From assembly GCF_000002235.5 (NCBI RefSeq), contig NW_022145613.1, positions 10,044,429 through 10,108,428 of the forward strand: 64,000 bases of DNA. Direction: 5' to 3'. The stretch comes from Strongylocentrotus purpuratus. Lineage: Eukaryota > Echinodermata > Echinoidea > Camarodonta > Strongylocentrotidae. How positions within the stretch are numbered: position 1 is the stretch's first letter; the number at the start of each line of letters is the position of its first letter. Positions 31,782 through 60,483 of this stretch are shown in pieces. The position numbers and the translations under genes were made by a program. The notes below the pieces were generated by a model. That model made no database searches. It saw nothing but the letters and a program-made list of their open reading frames with translations, and was not told the DNA's origin.

Positions 31782-32404
31782 TCTGCGATTAAAACATGTA
31801 TAATAATGGAGATTAAATTAATTTTATCGACTATTTTCAATAGAGAATATACATAGCTTACAGCCCCCTCCGTCAATACGAAAACTGCATGCAAGCAGTG
31901 ACAAGAGGCATACAATTATAATCGTGCCAAGAGTTCTCCAGGCAACGAGGAAGCTGTAGGAAACTGTCAACCGTATAAATGAGCGCAACGGATATGCACT
32001 GAGCCATGCGTAACCATCACTTTTCCTGTTAGTTAACCCCGCACCTCCTCCTCCCCCCCCCCCGGTGTTATTTAGGGTACGCGTATGTATGTTCCCTCCA
32101 TTTGAAAGCACCCCTCTCTCCGGTGTGTATAAGTCACTGGACTTTGTCGCGCGAAAAGTACTCCTTTACCGGAGATTTTGGAAACACGAATGCGGTTCCT
32201 CCGACCCCGGAGTGAGGGGGGGGGGGGGGGGCAGTTAACACTGCCTTGATCTAGAGGATCTAAATCACATGATATAAATAGGGTCCTTCTCTCCATTAAT
32301 GGTATTGATAAAGCGTTAAAACAAACACATTCTCACACACAACCGCCCCACACAACCCAAAAATTATAAGATTTATAGCTCTGAATTGAATACTAGCATG
32401 ATAC

Positions 32405-34049
32405 CAGTGGCGTAGACAGGTTCGTACACCTGGGGGGGATGACTGGGCTGCCAACGCTAGTGAGGGCGTGAAGCGCCCGAGTGAGGGAGCGAAGCGACCG
32501 AGCGGGGGGAGGGTGTGGGAGGGGGGGTGTCCCCCCTCCCACGGTAGGGAGCTTTTGCAATTTTGAACTTGAAATCGTGCAATCTGATGCATACTTAATG
32601 AGGTAAAATAACACACACAAGCGTGCACGCACACACACACATACTCACACACACACACGCACGCGCACACACTCACACTCACACACACACGCACACGCAC
32701 ACACACACACACACATACTACGCCTTGAATGGACAGACATACATCGACAAGATCTACACACCGTGGCATACGAATACAGAATGGACTGACACATAGTATT
32801 GCATATTGAACCACACTACGTATTTATTTTTCTCTGTGAATTTTGCTGTTACACCTCTTCAGAAAAAAAACCAATGTCAACTGTGTACACGCAGGTATAG
32901 TCTTTGTTGTCTTGATAGGGGTATGTGGTTATAAATGAAAACAGCCTCTGTGGCCATTTGTGAATAGAACACATAAACAACAAACAAATAACGATTAAAC
33001 TTTGAACAATATGTCTGTTCATTATAACGCATAATGAATACGTACATACTATGCTTTTTTTACCTCAAAGAAACAGGCATAGTATCAATAGATGGAGTAT
33101 TGGCTGGCGGCTCATTAACATACAGATACAAAAAACATAAACAGTATCACTATGATCCATGGAGTAACAATACTGCTTTGTAAGTTTGTGAAGAAATCGG
33201 AACCATAACGGCATTGCATCGTTTCAAATTAGGGCATTACTTACTTCTATTTGATCTCAGTCTTATAATAGTAATAGTAATAATAATAATCATAATAATA
33301 ATAATAATAATACAAATAAAAAATAATACTAATACAAATAATAATGCTAATACTAATAGGTTCCTTTTATCTCGCATTTCAAGACAGGGTAAATTCACAC
33401 TGCGCTTTACATTAAACAAACTTCTTTAAACATTTCAAACTTATGTCTTCATGCATCAATCAACATACTTTAAATGAAAACAAAACAAAGTGCATCTTAA
33501 ATAAAACAAAAATAAATAAATAGTTAACAATAAAGAAAAGATGTAGCTGCTGCAAGCTTAACAACAAACTAATGTATACAAGTCAGTCCTGATATCAGTA
33601 TCAGTGAAACAATAGTCATATAGTGGGAGCATGAAGTTGAACAATTCATGATTATACATAATTATATATGTTTGTTTGAATAATACTTGTTATAAAGATA
33701 GTAGTATGGTACTCTCTGTCACGAATTATTATGTATATTGTTGTATCACATTCATTTTCTATTCTGTTTTAGAATTGGCTTTCACCGTGTGAATGCGGCT
33801 AACAATAAACACAATTACAATAATGATGAGGATTATTATTATCATCATCATAATTATTATTATTATTAATATTATAATTGTTATCATTATTATTATTACT
33901 ATTATTATCATCATTATGACTTATTAAGTAAGCAAATATCATTCCCCAAAACCTGGGGGGGATGATTGTACATGCCATCCCCCCCCCACCTTGTGAGGTG
34001 GGGGGATGCATCCCCCTCATCCCCCCCCCCCCCGTTGTCTACGCCTCTG
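32405..34049. mobile_element. hAT-like non-autonomous element of 1.6 kb
   Basis: The left end CAGTGGCGTAGACAGG and the right end, reverse-complemented CAGAGGCGTAGACAACGG, form terminal repeats. Flanks CATGATAC (32397-32404) and CTTGATAC (34050-34057) match at seven of eight bases, as expected for an old 8-base hAT target duplication. It contains a CA tract (about 32626-32720), an AAT tract (about 33267-33311) and paired G/C palindromes near both ends (GTGTCCCCCC region and 33950-34035). No transposase. Confidence 0.65.
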
Positions 34050-34057
34050 CTTGATAC

Positions 34058-35511
34058 TATAGTATTCTCCAAATTAAATGTATAGAGTAATTAAAGGTTG
34101 ATAACTATATTCTCCAAGATATTGAACGCAGATTCTTTTGACAATTCGGCTGTGAATACCAAGTCATTTACATTCTCTTGTTTGCAAGTTTTTGATGCGT
34201 GCCAGGGCTGCAGCCCCATGCACCCCGGCCCACGGGTTTCGCACCCCAAGTTTTAAAGAATGAATTAACTTACTACCTTGCTGCTAAGTAGTAGCCTACC
34301 GATGGTAGAATGGGTTCCTTTTTATCGGTAGTAGACAGTTGATCCGAAGGCAAATATGGAAGCAAGTAACAGCAAATTCCGCATGTCCCTCTGTAGATAG
34401 ATACGATAGAGATTATTGTACCTCACATACAGAGCCAGGTTAACATGCAATGTTCAGTAGAGATAGCCCCGAGTTTGCGCTAACATCACAGGGGGGGGGG
34501 GGGGGGGGAGGTGACGAGCGTGCTCTTTCGACGCACCAAGAGGGCTTTCGTCTAATACCACATTTTTAAACTAGTGGTTAAAATCGCCCTTTCTAGATTT
34601 GTCATCGTTTAATAACAAAACTGAATATCGGGCGACTATAAAAACGGAATAATTAATTTGCTGTATTCGAGTGATGGAGAAATGGAGTCTCTGCAGTCTC
34701 CGGTTAATACCGCGGCAAAAATGACTGAAAATGCTAAGCAAATCATTTACATTGAAACTTCAAATCATTATTGGACTATTTTCATTTTCCCCATTAAATG
34801 TGATGTAGCTTTCGAAAACCAATTTTATGATTGCAGTTTAGACCAATTAAAGAACTAGAATTCTGTCAACGACATTCATTGAGTCGCATGTCTTCGCATA
34901 CCTCATGAGAAGACTATAAGAATGTTGAATAAATGAACTAATAAGTTCCCCGCCCCGGCTGGATAATTGTCGTTCCTTGCTCGATCTTTCTATAGCCAAA
35001 CCGATTAGAATATAAATGTGTATCATATTTCGATCAGATGACTTTACAAATGATAATGAATGCATTTGTTTCCCTACTCGGTGATATGTGACTAATATAC
35101 AGTATTCTATCATGGCTTTAGGATAGCAATATTGTTTGTAGCAAAGTGCACCTTTGCAACGTACAAAAAATATAAATAAATCGCGAAGATCATGAAAATA
35201 AGACATGAAAGTGTTTTGGATACACTAAGCAAGTGGTAATTATCAGCCCCATTTCTCTCTCCCTTGCATATATGCATCCTCCCACCCCTCCTCAAACGGT
35301 TTAGTCCTGTGCAAAGAATTCGAGGTGGCTCACAAAAATAGTATATGCTTATGTTGACTTAATGATAAATTGAGGCTCTTTTGGACAGAGAGTCAATAAG
35401 GGAACAAATGCTGACACGACAGGATCCATACACCCTATAGTCCGCAAACGCTGGTATTAATATTCGTTTAAAATATCTGCTGGCCTGCAGAGTAGCATTT
35501 ATAGGCACAAC
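34058..35511. other. Intergenic and upstream region of esterase 1
   Basis: A G-run at 34490-34508 is the only clear landmark. Directly before the esterase ATG, ATTTATAGGCACAACATGG gives a Kozak-like ACAACATGG, identical to that of esterase 2. TTAAAATAT at about 35468 is a weak TATA candidate. Confidence 0.4.
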
Positions 35512-44406
<8,895 letters not shown>

Positions 44407-44754
44407 ATGATTTAGTGGAACACATCTCTTGTCACAGAGATTAGTGGATTGCTCACTGATCCACATCATCATTCTTAATAGAGAACGGAAGTGCTAACGT
44501 CATATCCACTCGTCACCCAGGTTACTGGTTCTAATCAAAAGAGCCCGCGCATGAGGTTCATCTCGAAATCATTCAAGCAACGGGCTAGAGCAGGGCAAAT
44601 TCAGTGTTTTGGCGCTGGTGTGACCGCCACACCATTGCTTAGCACAAAATTAGCAACCATGACAACTTAACCAGTATAACGTCACACTTCGGTACTCTAT
44701 GGGTACCAAGTCCAAATGTTTAAACACTGGTAACTATTTTTGTAGTGATATAGT

Positions 44755-45374
44755 AAAGGGCCACCCTAACCAAACTAACATAGCCTTTTAAAACATGAAT
44801 ACACCTCTACTTATTAATATTCCAGCCTCTGATTTTTCAGAAAATCTCTGTATTGACCATAAAATGATAATAACCATCCATTTTTCACAGTTCTCACGCT
44901 TGCTGGGCTACACCTCTCGAAAAAAGGGTAATACGGTCACATGGCCTTGATGACGCATTTGACGTCATTGCGGGCATGTCCGGTTTGTCCTACAAATAAG
45001 GATCTTACAATCTCATTGTAATTCATAAATGAAACGTACTGGGATTATCAAGTGCATATTATTTTTCGGATAAATGTCTTTTTCCTACCAATTAATATCA
45101 TAGTTTGCCTTTTAAAGACATTTAATGCCTAAATCACCCTTCTTTTCACCGGAGAGGCTCCTGCAATGACGTCATAAACAGTTGCGCAATACAGTTCCGA
45201 AACTGTGCTTTTTTGTGAGCTCTCTGAGTCGTCATTTTAAAGCTAGATTCCACAATTATTGATGATTTCTAATAAAAATCATTGTCATGTTTGGAATCTC
45301 CGTTAAAAAATTGTTCTACATGTCTTTTTTTTTCCCTTCATTTATTTAGCCCGTTTTGGTTCGAGTGGCCCTTT
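44755..45374. mobile_element. Probable MITE with AAAGGGCCAC ends
   Basis: AAAGGGCCACCCTAACCAAA at the left matches, reverse-complemented, AAAGGGCCACTCGAACCAAA at the right. The 620-base interior is A/T-rich and non-coding. No clear target duplication. Confidence 0.6.
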
Positions 45375-45520
45375 AATCTCTTTCATTATTATTATTATGT
45401 CGTTCATGAAATTCATGAAAGTCTTTTTGAATTACACAAAGCGATATGCTGTATTTTTCTTTACTTTTGCAACCGATAGATTCAATATAAAATCTAAACC
45501 ACTTTTCAGTTGATTGAAAT

Positions 45521-45615
45521 GCTGGGTGGTTGTCCTCGGAGGGGAGGGGGGGGGGGGGGGTAATTGTCCCTCTGGTAATTGGCCTGGGGATTGTTCATGG
45601 GGTAATGGTCCTAAA
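45521..45615. repeat. GGTAATTGTCC-family minisatellite
   Basis: Units GGGTGGTTGTCC, GGGGTAATTGTCC, GGTAATTGGCC and GGGTAATGGTCC around a G-run. Related to 42134-42511 and 17018-17112. Confidence 0.7.
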
Positions 45616-45868
45616 ACCATATATATCGTATGAACATGTTTTTACCTTTGACGTGGACGTCAGTTTAAGTTGTGCCCCTTTTTATGTATGATTTTATGTC
45701 ACCATGTTAAAAATGACTATACTGTGATAATGTACATGTTTGTGGAAAATAGATGAACATTAAACAATCAATCAATCAAGCAATGTTGTGCCCTCCTCAT
45801 ACACGCCCTTTACCAATGCGGTATATCATGCCACGATTGATTGTTTCTTCCAATCGTCTGGTCTGATG

Positions 45869-45926
45869 AGAGCCAGAAGGGCGTTAACTTTATGAAAAGT
45901 GTTATCAGTTAACGCCCTTCTGGCTC
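45869..45926. repeat. Perfect 19-base inverted repeat
   Basis: GAGCCAGAAGGGCGTTAAC (45869-45887) and its exact reverse complement (45908-45926) are separated by 20 bases. It could be a fold-back element core or a transcript hairpin. It lies between the two esterases. Confidence 0.85.
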
Positions 45927-46436
45927 GATAAGCCGAGTGAATGACATTTTCTACCAACTTATGTACATCTCAGGTGATCAGATTAGATTAATCGACAGTT
46001 AGATTCATATTATCTGGTTTGCCCCATAATAAAGAACACAAACAGTTCCTCAGCTGAACCGCATTCAATTTCTATAAGTGTTTTGTTGCAATGGGTTGTT
46101 TGACCGTTTTCATCCACGAGGAAACATTCTAGTGATGTTATATTGATATAATGTCAGAATAAATTCATGAGAAATTTCCAAAGGTCGAAGCCTTCTTAAA
46201 TTTTCTTCTTGTCGTCTAGCACAATCAAGTAACAGAATATCAAAACATTCCATTCCGACTCTCTCTCTCTCTCTCTCTGTACATTTGTTGTTGTATAAAC
46301 GTAGAGGGATGCATCAGTGTTCATCTTTATGCATTCCAAAGTACCAATACCCATTGTTCCGAAGTTTCTTTGATTATTTTACTGTACTGTTTAGCCTTCT
46401 GATTTTGTCCATGCTACATGTAAAGCTAAACATCAG

Positions 46437-46468
46437 ACAGTTTCAGTTTCAGTTTCAGTTTCAGTTTA
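46437..46468. repeat. TTTCAG hexanucleotide microsatellite
   Basis: About five copies of CAGTTT/TTTCAG lie upstream of esterase 2. Each unit resembles an acceptor site. A short TC run is at about 46259-46278. Confidence 0.85.
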
Positions 46469-46931
46469 TTTTCATATTTCTCACATGTTGTATAGTACAT
46501 CATTACATATAGCATGTTACACTTTGAACTCATTTTAGGATGCGTTTATACAAACAATAAAAAGAATGATACATAAGACTAAGTTGAATAAGGGAAGAAA
46601 TATGATGGAGCCTAAAGAGAAAGCAATGCTTGTAGGTCATAGGCTCCGGAAGTTACAACAATGACATGGTCTTGTGTATATTTAAAAAAAAAACGTAATT
46701 TAATTAAGTTGAAACTTATTACAATTGATTACCAAAGGAAATTTCGAAAAATCAAGAACTTTGGACCTTGTTTCCTATATACAAAAGTTTTTAGCACATT
46801 CCGCTATCCTGTAAATCAGTAGGTTCATGTTTGCTGTGCCTTACGTATCTTCGGAATCGTTATCCTTTTGTCAAATACTCTGGCTAGCGCAGTTTGATTC
46901 ACTCTAAAAGTTGCTGCCGCAGAAATACAAC

Positions 46932-55576
<8,645 letters not shown>

Positions 55577-56581
55577 ATGGCTCGGTAGAAGCTGTCAGGG
55601 ATCCACCACAACTTGTATCACTGGCACACCAACTGCCCCCTCGCAGTGATAGTTCCTAAGAATTTATGATCGGCTGTTAAAATAAGTTAAACAATAAGCC
55701 TAGTTATTAGTATCACCTTTATCTAATCCTTCGCTCGGGACTTGGATAAGCGTTGTTTAGATTGTTTGAAGTGATAGTTTCTTAAGCCTTATTCAGCTGG
55801 ACTGATGATTTCATTGGTCGCATAAAAGTAAAAAATGTCAGTCACTGAACAGAATATCCAAATGCACATAGAATGTTGGGGCTAGATAAATTTCTATAAA
55901 AAGTTCTAATCGGAGGTATAATCTTTTTAACCAGAAGTGTAGGACTGGGTCCCGTCGCATAAAACTTACCAGTGATGGTAGCATTACAATCTATAGTCAG
56001 TAACTTCAATGGAAACCTTGATTTGATTGGCTATGGAGTGATGCTGCATTCCATGGTAGTCAATATTGACGGCAAAGTTACCACCAGTGGTTGGTTCTGT
56101 GCAAAAGGGATGCAGATCTGTATTCCCTCCTTCATTATGCTTCGGACAAGCCGACATTTAAATCATTGTATTCTAAACTGCCAATCAGCATGCCTCGCTC
56201 AAATACATAAAAAATCTTCTGCGTCAAAAGTGTAAAGTTGTGCTTCATTTTGACGTTTTATATTATTTTATATCATTAGCTAGGTTTAATGAAAATGTAA
56301 TCAAAGATAAAATTCGATCATCTTTACAGTCAACACTGCTTCCTTTGAATGAATTTCTTATCGGATGGTATATACCATTCTGGCATATTCTCTGTATTTC
56401 AAATCATGAATTAAATTCCCACTTTTAAAACATTGATATATTATATGATGTATTTATTCTTCTGCACTATATAGAACACATGTTTTCTGTTTCTTCCTTA
56501 ATTCTTTTTGCATTTATTTCTTATCTACTTTTAGGCTTTTTCCCCCGCAATTACACAAATTTCTTTATCGGGCGGCTATGT
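55577..56581. other. 3' flank of esterase 2; no gene seen
   Basis: This A/T-rich DNA presumably holds the 3' UTR. I found no AATAAA close to the stop. No exon or element end was supported. Confidence 0.4.
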
Positions 56582-57105
56582 GATGTTATCCAAGCCCCAC
56601 CAAAAACAATTGGGGGGGGGGGGCTGATGATATCTGAGCCCCACCAAAATATGGGGGGGGGGGGGGTGGTGCTCATTGATATCAGAGTCCCGCCAAAATA
56701 TTTTGGGGTCTCAATGATATCCTAGATCCACCAAATATATTTTTTGGGGGTCAATGATATGCGATATCCGATGTCTGAGCCCCTCCCCAAATAAATATTT
56801 ATAAAACGTTTATATTTGAATGGTAAGTCTTTAGATTATAGGTATACATGAGTTTCATGCCAAGAATATAATGATTGGGGAGGAGGGGGGTTAATGATAT
56901 CCGAGCCCCGCAATAAGTATTTGGGGGCGGCTCAATGATATCTGAGCCCCACTTAAAATATTGGGGGCTTAATGGTATCTGAGCCCCTAAGGACTCAATA
57001 ATATCTAAGCCCCACCAAAACAATTTGGGGCTCAATGATATCTATAAGCCCCGCCAAAAATATTTTTTGGGGGGCTCAATGATATCTGAGCCCCCCCCCC
57101 CCGGT
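56582..57105. repeat. Minisatellite with palindromic CTCAATGATATCTGAGCCCC unit
   Basis: About ten degenerate units of roughly 40 bases: GGGGCTCAATGATATC, TGAGCCCCACCAAAATA and a G-run. The GATATC centre and GGGGCTC/GAGCCCC arms make the unit itself partly palindromic. A/T-rich unique DNA at about 56795-56875 interrupts it. Confidence 0.85.
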
Positions 57106-57714
57106 TCCTAAGCCTATGTTGTAAATACTCCAATATTCCTAGAGATATGGTTCGATATTTTTTAACATGACCTTTTCCATTTCACGTCGCGGTCACCATC
57201 TAAATGTTTGATAATACCTTAAATGTACAGTCTTCACAGTTCTGAGAACGTATAAACGTCAATTAAAACAACTGGGCGGTAGTCGTATGGCGAGCTGGCG
57301 ACTTATTTTGATTAAATTACGGTGGGTGAACTTTACAAAGTCAATGGGACATGAGGGTTCCAATGAAAGAGCTAGTGTCAACGTACGTCGGGGTGGATGT
57401 GCTTTTCGTTTAAACAAAAAATGAATTTTTAACGATTTTGGGGGGTAAAAGTCCCTGGGCTAACATGTTAGGCTGCTGGACTCTGACGATAGGGGGCGTT
57501 GTCCAATGAGACTAAACGGAGCTATATGATTTTCCCCTGACCTTCCGAATGCCCTACCCTCTGGACCCCACCAAGGGCCCTAAGTCGAGCCCCTTGATGC
57601 TCATCTGATCGTAATTAAATGCCTAAAACCCCTGTGGAACCCATCCAAATAAGTGACCTGCATGCCAGTGTCACAAATAATTAGGTATCAAAATATGCTC
57701 ATCTGAGCTTGATT

Positions 57715-57962
57715 AGGCTCCGTCCCTGGACTCCACCCCAATGTACCTCCACTTTGCTTTGTATTGCTCTTCCTGATCGTAAATACTTTAGCCCTCCCCC
57801 CCCCCCCCCCACTTTGTAAAACGTTTAAGAGTGGTGTTGATGCAGATTTTTTTTTTCTGCCCCCCCCCCCAAAAAAAAAAAACAACGTTTTTGCCTATTA
57901 TGCCACTGTTCACTCGTCCCTCGCATTTCGTCCCCCCGGTCATGAAAAGAAATCGCCGCCCC
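57715..57962. mobile_element. hAT-like element, CGCCGCCCCTG end, second copy
   Basis: It shares TGATCGTAAATACTTTAGC, the C-run, and TCGTCCCCCCGGTCATGAA through GCCGCCCCTG with 51720-51966. The left end was not found. No coding capacity. Confidence 0.6.
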
Positions 57963-58169
57963 TGGTTTCGACTCTCGACTTCTCGATCAGCAAGAAGTCT
58001 TCCTTTGGCGAGACGGCGGATTCCTGGCAACGACGGCATCCAAACTGGGGGTTTTACTTGAAGGTAAGATGATAACAGCCTAAACATATTTATCATAATG
58101 ATGTAACCACGGTAGCCTCACCAGCAGTCAGTACCAATACTACATTCCAGAGGCCTTCCCGAAGGGCAC

Positions 58170-58250
58170 TAGCGCATCTCCTTGGTTTCGAACCCTTGTC
58201 ACCGGATTACGAGACCACTGCTCTACCAACTGAGCTTTCGCGCATCTTAG
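58170..58250 (-). mobile_element. tRNA-derived sequence (Thr-like), probable SINE head
   Basis: The minus strand reads AGCTCAGTTGGTAGAGCAG (A-box region), CTCGTAATCC (anticodon-loop-like, CGT) and AAGGGTTCGAAACC (B box). The acceptor stem does not pair well, so this is a tRNA-derived SINE or pseudogene rather than a working tRNA. Confidence 0.65.
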
Positions 58251-58493
58251 TGATCAGTGCAATCAATTGCAAAATTCAATAGTAGGCCTACAATCAATTG
58301 CTAACTTTGTGTTACGGGGCCTAGGTTACTAGAAGGGGGTTGGTCAGTCAGGAATTCCTGTTTAATTCTGACAAAAGGTTCAGGTTCAGAGGTATATCTT
58401 GTAAAAAAGGTAATAACATTCTTGTTTTGATTTAAAGGGTTAAACTAAAATTTCTTCCTCTTTTCCTCTGCCTCACTCCTAATCTACCTAGCA

Positions 58494-58497
<4 letters not shown>

Positions 58498-58542
<45 letters not shown>

Positions 58543-58700
58543 GTATCCCTCTGACGCTATGTCTCTTTCCCTACATGTACCCCCCCCCCCCTCTCTCTCT
58601 CTTCCCCTTCTTCCAATCTCTCTCTCTCTCTCTCCCCCTCTTTATGTGCTCTCTCTTTCTTCTACTCTCTCTCCCTTCCACTCTCTCTCTCTCTCTCAAG
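58498..58700. repeat. TC microsatellite cluster
   Basis: Several CT runs separated by short unique pieces. Open frames here are low-complexity. Confidence 0.85.
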
Positions 58701-60483
58701 CCCAAAATGTTCTCTTGACTTGGTGACAATGTAAATGATCATGTAGCAAATGTTCATTTTGAGATTCCACAATGAATTTATTATCAAAGCAAAATGACCA
58801 TCTATAAATGTACATATAATTGGAATAATATGATGTAGTGCTGCTTGCAGAAAATTTGAAAATTGAATAGATGAATATGCCAATAAATATCCTCCTGATT
58901 TCCAACTCTATCATTTCAATACAATATAAATTGTGGTTATTTACCCTCTCTCTTCCACTCACGCTTTCTCCCTCTCTTTCTCTCTCTTATTCTCAATCTT
59001 TCCCTTGGCAGTGGTAGTACTTGTAACTTTTTTTCCTTCAGTATCATTTGTTCCATTAATGGACCATTTTTTTTTGTTAAACCTAAGGCACAGTACGTCA
59101 TTTAAAAAAATATATATATATATAGAAAATAAAAAGAAGACTTCTGCCCGAACCAAAGCCAAACAACCTCTTGATGCAACAAAATGTGCATAACAGTGTC
59201 TGCACTGTGAGACTAGGCTGACAGCATACATGTAGCTGCTCATTTGACACAGCCAGAGACTGACAGAGTTAGGCTCTGCTCAAGGCTTTTAGAATTGTGG
59301 TATAGTGTAAAATTAAATTAGAGTCTGTGCAGACTAATGTTTACCCAAATCTATGCTGGTGAGGGTATAAGATCCTCTATCTGAAAAAATAGCTAGTTCT
59401 AGAAAAATAAGATCATGCAGCTGGTATAAAAATGAAAGAAAAAAAAAACTTCCTTGAATAAGCTAGCCTAAATGTATAAGCCTAATTATTCATAAATGAA
59501 TGATACACGCCATAAAACTAGAACAAAAACAACAACAGCCTTGATTTTTTGAATATCAGCCACATATTTTGTCTAAATGCGCATTTCAATATACCTCAAT
59601 TATAAACAGATTCAGAAAAAAGGCACTGAGTGTTAAAGTGAAGTACAACATGTACTAGGAATAGTGAGTGGAATGTGCAAAGTTAAAATGTGGCAAATAC
59701 AAAATAATAATAAAGTCAACTCTCTTTTAACATTTACAATGGGTTATCAAAAATATGAGGTCACAATCTTTTTAAAATACATAATAGACATTCAGTTACT
59801 GCAGAAAATAATCATTGCCTCATTAACAATATGGAAACTATGAAGGATGATTTCAAACCGTTTATAGATTAGATATTTGTACAACTATCAGCTATTTCAT
59901 CATAATCTTTCTGGGTTAGTAATCTTATATTTCCGATAACAAAACTGAAAAGTTGAGAAATAATAATGATGTGTTATTTCGATATAACGGGATTGACCAC
60001 CTCTCACTACAAAGAACAGTATTTTACATCCCCACAGGAAAGCTTGCAAACATCCCATCACCTGAGCATAAACATATCACACTAACACATTGGACCATTG
60101 TTATTTTAAACTTTAAGCTTGATAAAAAGTTCTAAACAAATTACTAACAACGACGTAACAACAAAGAATAGAAACAATGAGTCTTCACAGTTTTAAAAAC
60201 AAGTTTGCCAAAAAATCAAAAGTTGATTTCATTCACATGGCACATGACTTGGGATAAAGATCCCCAATACTCATAGTTTGCGATTTAACCATAAAATTGG
60301 TCACGGATCACAACTTCAACTGTACTTAAAGTTTGAAGCCACAAGTGCGTCCACAAGGTCTATGCCCACAATATAACCTTGAAGTTTAAAAACCGCAATC
60401 TACACATTAAGTTGACAGAGTTTTGTGTGAACCTATCTATTATGTCTGTGAGTTTGTGTAGAAGAAGAATGCTTGTACTTCTC
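58701..60483. other. Intergenic A/T-rich stretch; no gene seen
   Basis: This includes a short TA run at about 59110-59122 and otherwise unremarkable DNA; the lower end may include the ALDH 3' UTR. No polyadenylation signal was identified with confidence. Confidence 0.4.

Noticed and set aside
32296-32814. A 172-residue minus-strand open frame
   Set aside because: Its centre is the translation of a CA/GT microsatellite, and the rest lies in the hAT-like element end.
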